Source: Parcubacteria group bacterium Athens0416_74 (GTDB lineage Bacteria; Patescibacteriota; Minisyncoccia; Phycocordibacterales; UBA2100). Taken from it: a stretch of DNA of 30,119 nt. Positions 23,521 through 30,119 of this stretch are shown here, piece after piece. A program made the position numbers and the translations under genes. The stretch covers positions 1 through 30,119 of the forward strand of contig VMEY01000002.1 of assembly GCA_007375785.1 (NCBI GenBank), read 5' to 3'. The stretch's first letter is position 1, and every line of letters starts with the position of its first letter. The notes beneath the pieces are model-generated. The model was not told where the DNA came from. It saw only the letters and a list, made by a program, of their open reading frames with translations, and did not search any database.

Positions 23521-24456
23521 ATGAAGCGTATTTTCACGGGTCTGCAGCCTTCGGGCGCGCTCCACATCGGTAACTACGTCGGGGCTCTGAAGCCATTCAT
23601 TGATCTGTCGGCCGAGTACGACAGCATGCTGATGGTCGCCGATTACCATGCCATCACGACGCTGAAGAATCCCACCGAGCTTAGACAAAACATCATCGAT
23701 ATTGCACGCGACTACGTAGCTGCCGGCATCGACCCGCAAAAGGCGGTCATATTCAGGCAATCTGATGTGCCGGAGCACACAGAGCTCGGCTGGGTATTCC
23801 AGTGCCTCGTGACCGTGCCGTTCCTTCAACAAGCGCACGCATACAAAGACAAGGTCGCGAAGGGTCTTGAACCCAACGCCGGCCTCTTCGCATACCCGAT
23901 GCTCATGGCGGCCGACATACTTCTCTATGACACCGACATCGTGCCGGTGGGTGCCGACCAGCGGCAGCACGTGGAATACGCGCGCGAAGCGGCAGCAAAA
24001 TTCAACAACGCGTACGGCGAGACATTTAAGGAGCCCCAAGAGCGAATCATAGAGGCCACCGCGACTGTCCCCGGAACCGACGGAAAAAAGATGAGCAAAA
24101 GCTACGGAAATACGATTCCGCTTTTCGGTACACGCGAAGAAATTGCGGAAGCGGTCATGTCTATAGTCACTGACTCATCGGGCGAGCGCCCGGAGAACGT
24201 GTACGCCATCCACCGCGTCGTGCGCAACGAAGGAGAGCTTCAATCACTGTACGAGTCGTACAAAGGGAAATACAAGTCCCTTAAAGAGGCACTGATTGAA
24301 GACATCGATGCGTTTGTCTCGCCCATGCGCGAAAAGCGCGACTCAATTTCCGATGACAACGTCCGCGCTTTCCTCAAAGACGGCGCAGAAAGGGCTCGCG
24401 AGCGAGCCTCGGCGAAGATGCGTGATGTTCGCGCTAAAATGGGCCTCACTATCTAG
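23521..24456 (+). CDS. trpS: Tryptophanyl-tRNA synthetase
   Basis: A 311-residue class I synthetase that charges tRNA-Trp. The signature motifs are present: HIGN at 15-18 (in GLQPSGALHIGNYVGAL) and KMSKS at 190-194, with VGADQRQHVEYAREAA between them. Length is slightly below the usual ~330 residues. It is followed 2 bp later by aspS and is preceded by the inverted-repeat element, with no Shine-Dalgarno sequence. Confidence 0.97.
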   Translation: MKRIFTGLQPSGALHIGNYVGALKPFIDLSAEYDSMLMVADYHAITTLKNPTELRQNIIDIARDYVAAGIDPQKAVIFRQSDVPEHTELGWVFQCLVTVPFLQQAHAYKDKVAKGLEPNAGLFAYPMLMAADILLYDTDIVPVGADQRQHVEYAREAAAKFNNAYGETFKEPQERIIEATATVPGTDGKKMSKSYGNTIPLFGTREEIAEAVMSIVTDSSGERPENVYAIHRVVRNEGELQSLYESYKGKYKSLKEALIEDIDAFVSPMREKRDSISDDNVRAFLKDGAERARERASAKMRDVRAKMGLTI

Positions 24457-24458
24457 CT

Positions 24459-25820
24459 ATGAAAAAACGCACGTACATAGAGGATTTGGGGAAGCACATC
24501 GGAGAGGAAGTGGTCGTCAAGGGCTGGGTGTCGGTCCGTCGCGATCAGGGTAAGATGGTCTTTTTTGATTTCCGCGACATGACGGGCACCGTACAAGGTG
24601 TGGTTCTCCCGCAAAGTGCCGCCATAGAGACAGCGAAGGAGACTCGACTTGAGTACGTCGTGAGTATTACGGGAAAGGTGAATGAGCGCCCCGAGAAAAA
24701 CAAGAATTCTAAAATACAAAACGGCGATATCGAGCTTGAGGTCCTCGAGATGACGGTCCTTGCAAAAGCTGAGCCGCTTCCTTTCGATATGTCGATAGAG
24801 GGTTTTAATCTCGATCTTACGACCGAGCTCGACCACCGAGCACTCACACTCCGTCACCCGCGTCTTCAAGCGATATTCAAAGTACAGGCAGTGATTATCG
24901 ACGAGTTCCGTGAATACATGAAGAGCCAGAAATTCTTCGAGTTTCAAGCGCCGGCTATCGCGCCTGCTACGGCAGAGGGCGGTGCCGAAGTATTTGAGAT
25001 TAAATATTTCGACAAGAAGGCATTCCTTACGCAGTCACCACAGCTCTACAAGCAGATAGTGATGACGGCGTTCGAGCGCGTTTTCTCCGTGAACAAAGTT
25101 TTTCGCGCTGAGCCGAGCGCGACGACACGCCACCTCACCGAGATCGTCTCTCTCGACGCTGAAATGGCATTTATCGATTCCTGGCACGATGTGCGCGATA
25201 TGTCGGAAGCCACAGTCCGGTATATTCTCCTGCAGCTTGAGAAGACATGCGCCAAGGAGCTTGAATTTTTGCAGGCTACGCTACCGGTCATGATAGAAAA
25301 GACGCCGACGCTGTCACTCACCGAAGCACAGGACAAAATCTTCGAGAAAACCGGCCGCGATGTACGCGGTGAAAAGGACCTCAATCCCGAGGATGAGCGT
25401 AGTCTCTGCGAGATTATCAAGGACGAGACTGGCTCAGACTTCGTGTACGTGTATGGCTATCCGACACGGCAGAAACCCTTCTACGTCTATCCGAATCCGG
25501 ACGCTCCGGAATTCAACGAGGGGATGGACCTCTTGTGTCGCGGTGTCGAATGGCTCTCCGGCGGGCGCAGAATCAACAACTACGAGCAGCTTCTAGAGCA
25601 CGTCGCTACTTGGGGCATGGATCCGCACAAAATCGAAATGTTTCTCGAGGCGTTTCGCTACGGTGTACCACCCGAAGGCGGCTTCGCTTTTGGTGCGGAG
25701 CGCATGACCATGCAGATACTTGGACTCAAGAACATCCGTGAGGCGACTATGTTTCCGCGAGATATGCATCGCATCGATGGGCTACTTACACACGGGGAGG
25801 ACGGTACCCCGTCTGCATAA
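24459..25820 (+). CDS. aspS: Aspartyl-tRNA synthetase, archaeal/eukaryotic type
   Basis: A 453-residue class IIb synthetase. The N-terminal OB fold binds the anticodon (about 15-105). Catalytic motifs: QSPQLYKQ at 192-199, motif 2 FRAE at 215-218 followed by ATTRHLTEIVSLDAEM, and motif 3 FGAER at 411-415. It lacks the large GAD insertion of bacterial AspRS (usually ~590 residues), so it is the archaeal-like form. Such enzymes can be non-discriminating and feed a GatCAB amidotransferase to make Asn-tRNA; the residues deciding this could not be judged reliably here. An AsnRS assignment is less likely but not excluded. Co-transcribed with trpS. Confidence 0.85.
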   Translation: MKKRTYIEDLGKHIGEEVVVKGWVSVRRDQGKMVFFDFRDMTGTVQGVVLPQSAAIETAKETRLEYVVSITGKVNERPEKNKNSKIQNGDIELEVLEMTVLAKAEPLPFDMSIEGFNLDLTTELDHRALTLRHPRLQAIFKVQAVIIDEFREYMKSQKFFEFQAPAIAPATAEGGAEVFEIKYFDKKAFLTQSPQLYKQIVMTAFERVFSVNKVFRAEPSATTRHLTEIVSLDAEMAFIDSWHDVRDMSEATVRYILLQLEKTCAKELEFLQATLPVMIEKTPTLSLTEAQDKIFEKTGRDVRGEKDLNPEDERSLCEIIKDETGSDFVYVYGYPTRQKPFYVYPNPDAPEFNEGMDLLCRGVEWLSGGRRINNYEQLLEHVATWGMDPHKIEMFLEAFRYGVPPEGGFAFGAERMTMQILGLKNIREATMFPRDMHRIDGLLTHGEDGTPSA

Positions 25821-25828
25821 AAAACCGT

Positions 25829-26179
25829 ATGGGGTCATTGCGAAGAAAAGAGACTGAGGAGCGATACAAGGAAGTTCGTGCGCATGGCGGACTCGACGGT
25901 CCTTGTGTGCTTTGCAACAAACCCGCGCTCAAGACGTTTACCGCATGGAAAATCATCAAGAATGATTATCCCTACGACAAAATCGCACTCGTACACGATA
26001 TGCTTGTTCCGTTTCGTCATGTCACGCAAGATCAGCTGACGCAGGAGGAAATCGATGAGCTCAACGATATCAAGGAATCCTATGTTCACTCTACGTATGA
26101 GTGGATACTCGAGGCGACGACTAAAATGAAGTCCATCCCGGACCATTTTCACATTCACATGATAACGGCGCAGGATTAA
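25829..26179 (+). CDS. HIT-like (histidine triad) protein
   Basis: A 116-residue protein with the histidine triad HFHIH at 106-110 and an N-terminal Cys pair (C26, C29 in CVLC), possibly zinc-binding. Segment KNDYPYDKIALVHDMLVPFR matches the substrate-side strands of HIT nucleotide hydrolases/transferases. The glycine-glutamine normally before the triad is replaced by SIPDHFHIH. The protein ends only six residues after the triad. Nucleotide hydrolysis or transfer is likely; substrate unknown. It lies between aspS (8 bp) and scpA (4 bp). Confidence 0.75.
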   Translation: MGSLRRKETEERYKEVRAHGGLDGPCVLCNKPALKTFTAWKIIKNDYPYDKIALVHDMLVPFRHVTQDQLTQEEIDELNDIKESYVHSTYEWILEATTKMKSIPDHFHIHMITAQD

Positions 26180-26183
26180 TCAC

Positions 26184-26909
26184 ATGTCAGACCGTTTTAG
26201 CATAGAGTCAGAGAGCTATCAGGGGCCACTGGAAGCGCTGCTCGACCTCATAGAGGCACGTAAGATGTCGATATCCGACGTATCGCTTGCCGAAGTAACG
26301 GATGCATACCTCTCGTATGTAGAGAAGCTCCCCGAGCTCCCACTCGCAGAGACATCGCAATTCATACTCGTCGCATCGACTCTGCTTCTTATTAAATCTC
26401 GTTCACTTCTGCCCACGCTCACTCTCTCAGAAGACGAGCGTGAATCGGTCGAAGAGCTGGAGCGTCGACTCGCCCGATACGCGATGTTTCGAAACGTGGC
26501 AAAGCAACTGCGGCGCGAATGGGGAAGGGCGCCGCTGTACTTGCCGCGCAAAGCGCCGCTGCGGCCATCGATATTTTCACCGGCAGAATCGTCGGTTCAA
26601 AACATTTTTACTGCCGCGCAGAGGCTCATCAATTTGCTACCAAAACCTGAGCACCTCGCACAAGCGGCCGTCGCACCCGTGCTGGCTCTTGAGGACGTCA
26701 TCGTCCACCTGAAGCAGCGCCTTACATCCGCCTTTAAAGCGCGCTTCAGCGAGCTCACAAAATCGAAGGACAGAGGGGAAGTCATCGTGTACTTTCTTGC
26801 GATGCTCGAGCTTGTGCGCTCCGGGTCTGCGAGTGTTACGCAAGACAAGCTTTTCGAAGACATCACTATCGAGATAGAATCAGCTGGAACCCCAAGATAC
26901 GGCATATGA
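26184..26909 (+). CDS. scpA: Segregation and condensation protein A
   Basis: A 241-residue kleisin that bridges the SMC ATPase heads in the condensin complex. The N-terminal pattern ESYQGPLEALLDLIEARKM, SLAEVTDAYLSYVEKL and FILVASTLLLIKSRSLLP is diagnostic, and the C-terminal winged helix follows (VIVYFLAMLELVRSGSASVT). Its stop overlaps the scpB start (ATGA, 26906-26909). Confidence 0.95.
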   Translation: MSDRFSIESESYQGPLEALLDLIEARKMSISDVSLAEVTDAYLSYVEKLPELPLAETSQFILVASTLLLIKSRSLLPTLTLSEDERESVEELERRLARYAMFRNVAKQLRREWGRAPLYLPRKAPLRPSIFSPAESSVQNIFTAAQRLINLLPKPEHLAQAAVAPVLALEDVIVHLKQRLTSAFKARFSELTKSKDRGEVIVYFLAMLELVRSGSASVTQDKLFEDITIEIESAGTPRYGI

Positions 26910-27493
26910 GCACACCGGATAAATCAACACAGTTGGAAGCGCTTCTCTTTAGTGAAGGCGGTCCCGTCGCACGCAAGAAACTTGCACAGCTCATGGATTC
27001 TTCGCTCGAAGATCTTTCACTCGCTGTAGATGAGCTTACGCGGCGTAAGGCGGGGACTGGCATCTCAGTAATAGCCACTGCACAAGATGTTGCACTCGCG
27101 GTAGCTCCTGAAGCCGCGCCCATCGTGCAGGCGGCGTTTGAGCGCGAACTCGGCAAGGAGATTGGGGATGCCGGTCTCGAGGTACTCTCTATCATTCTGT
27201 ATCGCGGTCCATCGACACGCGCCGAGATCGATTACATCCGCGGCGTAAATACATCATGGACGATACGTACGCTTGCAGCGCGCGGACTTCTTGAGCGAGC
27301 ACAAAATCCCAACGACGCCCGTGAGTACCTCTACCAGCCAACTGTCGAGCTTCTCGCACATCTCGGCGTAACACATGCGCGGGAACTGCCCGATTATGCT
27401 AAAATATCCAGCGAATTGGCCGCATTCGAGGAGAAAGCGGGTCCGTTCGAGACTAACGATCATGCCTCAGGAACCACAGATTCAACTGCATGA
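26906..27493 (+). CDS. scpB: Segregation and condensation protein B
   Basis: A 195-residue protein with two winged-helix domains that dimerises and binds ScpA in the SMC complex. Segments KSTQLEALLFSEGGPVARKK and LEVLSIILYRGPSTRAEIDY with VNTSWTIRTLAARGLLER are typical. The C-terminal 40 residues are a variable acidic tail. Its end overlaps the next gene by 32 bp in another frame. Confidence 0.94.
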   Translation: MSTPDKSTQLEALLFSEGGPVARKKLAQLMDSSLEDLSLAVDELTRRKAGTGISVIATAQDVALAVAPEAAPIVQAAFERELGKEIGDAGLEVLSIILYRGPSTRAEIDYIRGVNTSWTIRTLAARGLLERAQNPNDAREYLYQPTVELLAHLGVTHARELPDYAKISSELAAFEEKAGPFETNDHASGTTDSTA

Positions 27494-28442
27494 AGTAGTG
27501 CAGCAAGCCTCGAATCGCAATCTGCATTTGTACGGCGCTTTCACCCTCGCTCTCATCGGCGTCGCGGCCTTTTTCTTTGTATTCGCGTATTTCGACGGAC
27601 TGCCGAGAGAGGCGACGCAAACGGCAGCAGCAGCAAGCAGCACCAGCGCGTTTGATAGTGTGCAGATTCGAGGGAGCGCCGCCATCGTTGTTGAGCTCAA
27701 CAGCGGCAAGGTCTTGTACGAAAAGAATGCGGACGTGCAGCTGCCACTCGCGTCACTTACAAAAGTGCCACTCGCACTCGCCGTCTCTGAAGTACTCACA
27801 CCTGAACGTGTGATTACCATTCCATATGACACCGGCTTTACTGAGGGCGGTCAGCGACTCCTGAAAGGTGAGCGCTGGAAAACGCGCGACGTCATGCACT
27901 TCACCCTCATCGCATCATCCAACGAAGGTGCCGAGATATTGGCGCTCAACGCTGACAGCGCACTCCACGCACTCTATGCCTCCTCAACGCCCGGCACTGC
28001 AACCCTCTGGCGTATGAACGACCTCGCACATTCTCTCGGCCTCGACCGCACATACTTCCTCAACGTAAGCGGACTCGACGAAAGTGCCACACAATCGGGC
28101 GCATATGGCAGCGCGCGCGATATGGCCAAACTCTTTGCCTATGCGGCCACAGCGAAACCTGAGATTTTCGCCGGCACAGCCAAAGATGGATTGCTCCTCG
28201 TCGACGAAGCCGGGGATACGACGTCTGCATACAACACAAACGATGCGCTCGGCGCAATCTCTGGTCTTATCATGGGAAAGACGGGATACACGGATCTTGC
28301 TGGGGGCAACCTCGGCGTGGTTTTCGATGCGGGGCTTTCGCAGCCAATCGTAGTTATCGTCTTAGGCTCGAGCCAGCAAGGCCGATTTGCTGATGTACGG
28401 CTATTGGTTGAAACGGCGCGCAAAGAGATATCAAAGGAATAG
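27462..28442 (+). CDS. D-alanyl-D-alanine carboxypeptidase (S11, PBP5-like)
   Basis: A 326-residue membrane-anchored penicillin-binding protein that trims the pentapeptide of peptidoglycan. It has a short cytoplasmic start, a membrane segment (about 24-44), and the three active-site motifs SLTK (98-101), SSN (152-154) and KTG (273-275). The C-terminal PBP5 beta domain is absent. Homology and the membrane anchor favour the ATG at 27462; earlier in-frame codons lie within scpB. It is followed by mraY and ftsW, linking it to cell-wall synthesis. Confidence 0.92.
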   Translation: MPQEPQIQLHEVVQQASNRNLHLYGAFTLALIGVAAFFFVFAYFDGLPREATQTAAAASSTSAFDSVQIRGSAAIVVELNSGKVLYEKNADVQLPLASLTKVPLALAVSEVLTPERVITIPYDTGFTEGGQRLLKGERWKTRDVMHFTLIASSNEGAEILALNADSALHALYASSTPGTATLWRMNDLAHSLGLDRTYFLNVSGLDESATQSGAYGSARDMAKLFAYAATAKPEIFAGTAKDGLLLVDEAGDTTSAYNTNDALGAISGLIMGKTGYTDLAGGNLGVVFDAGLSQPIVVIVLGSSQQGRFADVRLLVETARKEISKE

Positions 28443-28444
28443 CA

Positions 28445-29536
28445 ATGTACACTATGGTGATGGAAGGCATACTTTCGGATATCGTCCGCGTCCTCGTACC
28501 GGCAGCCGCGGCATTTATCCTCGGCATGGCTCTGACACCCGTGCTCACGCACTACCTCTATAAATACAAGGCGTGGAAAAAGACCCCGGGGAAAATCGCA
28601 TACGACGGCAAGGCAGCAGAGGAATTCAACCGCCTGCATGTCGACAATGAGGTCCGTGCGCCGCGCATGGGGGGCATCGTGGTGTGGGGAAGCGTGCTCC
28701 TCACCATACTGAGCCTTTCCTTTTTGACTAATACGTTTGACTCAATACTGAGCTTGCAGCTCGATTTCTTGAGTCGCAATCAGACATGGATACCGCTTGC
28801 CGCGCTCATGGTGGGAGCCCTCGCGGGCCTCTTCGATGACCTGCTCGTCATACAGCCGGGAGCTGAAGGCATGCCGCTTCGATTGCGATTGCTGATCGTG
28901 CTCATCATGTCCACGTTTATCGGCTGGTGGTTTTGGGACAAGCTCGACGTGGTCGCCGTCAACATACCGTTTGGCGCCCCACTCGAGATAGGCTTCCTCA
29001 TCGTCCCATTTTTTGTCCTCGTATCGCTCGCACTCTATGCCTCGGGTGTTATCGACGGTATCGATGGGCTTTCGGGCGGCGTGTTTGCTTCTATCTTTGC
29101 CTCGTACACCATCATCGCCTTCGTGCAGGAGCAAATTGACCTCGCCGCATTCTCGGCAGCAATCGTCGGCGGTCTGCTCGCGTTTCTTTGGTTTAATATT
29201 CCGCCCGCACGGTTCTATATGTCGGACACGGGGACGATGGGTCTCACGCTCGCTATCGGCACGATTGCATTTATGACCGACAATCTTGGCGGCGGCGTCG
29301 GTATCGCAGTGCTACCCATCATCGGCTTCTTGCTCGTAGCCACTGTGGCATCCGATATATTGCAGCTCATCTGGAAGAAAGTGCTCGGCCGAAAGCTCTT
29401 CCGTATTGCGCCGCTCCACCACCACTTTGAGGCAATCGGCTGGCCGGGTCCGAAAGTCGTGATGCGCTACTGGGTACTTTCCGTGGTCTTTGCATTCGCG
29501 GGCGTGATACTCGCCATAGCAGCAATATCTTCGTGA
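28445..29536 (+). CDS. mraY: Phospho-MurNAc-pentapeptide transferase (MraY)
   Basis: A 363-residue multi-pass membrane enzyme that makes lipid I from UDP-MurNAc-pentapeptide and undecaprenyl phosphate. Active-site segments are present: RAPRMGGIVVW, GLFDDLL, SGVIDGIDGLSGG, FYMSDTGTMGL (Ser replaces the usual Gly of MGDTGS) and PLHHHFEAIGWP with the HHH motif. An AAGGA sequence lies 7 nt before the ATG, one of few Shine-Dalgarno-like sites in the window. It overlaps ftsW by GTGA. Confidence 0.96.
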   Translation: MYTMVMEGILSDIVRVLVPAAAAFILGMALTPVLTHYLYKYKAWKKTPGKIAYDGKAAEEFNRLHVDNEVRAPRMGGIVVWGSVLLTILSLSFLTNTFDSILSLQLDFLSRNQTWIPLAALMVGALAGLFDDLLVIQPGAEGMPLRLRLLIVLIMSTFIGWWFWDKLDVVAVNIPFGAPLEIGFLIVPFFVLVSLALYASGVIDGIDGLSGGVFASIFASYTIIAFVQEQIDLAAFSAAIVGGLLAFLWFNIPPARFYMSDTGTMGLTLAIGTIAFMTDNLGGGVGIAVLPIIGFLLVATVASDILQLIWKKVLGRKLFRIAPLHHHFEAIGWPGPKVVMRYWVLSVVFAFAGVILAIAAISS

Positions 29537-30119
29537 AAAGGGGAGCGCACATAGACAGACCGCTCGCGCTTATTATCGCGATTCTCGTCGTGGGCGGATG
29601 CATGATATTTGCGTCTGCCGCATTCGGTCTTCTTGCGCGTGGCGCTACACACATGTCTTCAGTCGTGTTCAGCCACCTGGTCCTTGGAGTCGGGCTCGGA
29701 CTCGTGGCCCTCGTCATCGGCACGACGCTTGACTACCGTATATGGAAAAAGTACGCACCCCACCTGTTTGTTCTCGCACTTGTAGCGACGGCACTCGTGT
29801 TTGTGCCGCAGATTGGATTCTCGCACGGTGGCGGCACACGCTGGCTGCACATAGCGGGCATATCTCTGCAACCGTCCGAAGGACTCAAACTCGCCGCGGT
29901 CATCGCAGCCGCAGCATACTTCTCACTCATTAAGACGAAAGTCTCCACATTTACCTACGGCTTCGGTGGCTTCCTTGCGATTCTCTCGCTGCCGGTACTC
30001 CTCCTTCTCCTGCAGCCCGATACGGGGACGCTTGGGATTATTGCCATTTCTGTGACGGCAGTTTTTTTTGCTGCCGGTGCTTCTTGGAAGCAAATCGGTG
30101 CGACGATACTCATCGGTAT
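29533..30119 (+). CDS. ftsW: FtsW/RodA-family cell-wall glycosyltransferase (3' end outside window)
   Basis: The frame opens with a GTG at 29533 overlapping the mraY stop (GTGA) and runs off the right edge, giving 195 visible codons. Several membrane segments and the hallmark GGGTRWLHIAGISLQPSE, followed by LLLLLQPDTGTLGII, identify a SEDS peptidoglycan polymerase. The position after mraY favours FtsW (division) over RodA. Confidence 0.88.
   Translation, partial: MKRGAHIDRPLALIIAILVVGGCMIFASAAFGLLARGATHMSSVVFSHLVLGVGLGLVALVIGTTLDYRIWKKYAPHLFVLALVATALVFVPQIGFSHGGGTRWLHIAGISLQPSEGLKLAAVIAAAAYFSLIKTKVSTFTYGFGGFLAILSLPVLLLLLQPDTGTLGIIAISVTAVFFAAGASWKQIGATILIG

Noticed and set aside
1..30119. Recoded UGA (Gracilibacteria-type genetic code)
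   Set aside because: UGA ends several clear genes at the expected length, for example the E1-like gene and mraY.

Overview
The window reads as a stretch of chromosome from a Patescibacteria/CPR bacterium, most likely a member of the Parcubacteria. This placement is inferred from protein features and not from a 16S gene. Supporting signs are an alanyl-tRNA synthetase that stops after the editing domain, an archaeal-type aspartyl-tRNA synthetase, a PaaX/Cas2-like regulator, a PilM-like ATPase next to a membrane-anchored baseplate-J-like protein, very tight gene packing and almost no Shine-Dalgarno sequences. UGA is used as a normal stop, so the recoded Gracilibacteria/Absconditabacteria are excluded. 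All genes lie on the + strand except one M16 peptidase.

Layout. 1-955: the end of a PD-(D/E)XK nuclease gene overlapping a single-domain alkyltransferase. 960-2126 (minus): M16 zinc peptidase, divergent from alaS (2193-4112). 4151-4283: two exact 63-bp copies of an inverted-repeat element, then the PilM-like and baseplate-J-like pair (4293-6848). 6892-10866: a compact translation/transcription operon, infA-rpmJ-rpsM-rpsK-rpsD-rpoA-rplQ-rplM-rpsI, closed by a clear terminator. 11278-15656: chaperone region grpE - PaaX/Cas2-like regulator - dnaK - dnaJ; the regulator gene is bracketed by two copies of a long palindromic operator-like sequence. 16234-22600: a PLP aminotransferase, then an adenylate-forming ligase, an E1/ThiF-like protein, an FMN nitroreductase and a 7TM-type histidine kinase, tightly packed. 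22643-23427: a DUF1189-like membrane protein gene split into two frames. 23447-23509: another copy of the inverted-repeat element, in front of trpS-aspS-HIT. 26184-30119: scpA-scpB-D,D-carboxypeptidase-mraY-ftsW (chromosome condensation and peptidoglycan synthesis), with ftsW running off the window.

Four things stand out. (1) A probable HrcA-independent heat-shock circuit: the regulator gene between grpE and dnaK has matching palindromes (11828-11865 and 12494-12531) at its own promoter and at the dnaK promoter. (2) A 63-bp element of two conserved 14-bp arms around exactly 35 bp of variable sequence, placed so that its right arm occupies the promoter spacer of the next gene. (3) An uncharacterised ligase/E1/nitroreductase/sensor-kinase cluster that looks like a small-molecule modification or signalling pathway. 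(4) About a dozen genes whose -10 box sits only 6-9 nt before the start codon, which implies leaderless mRNAs.
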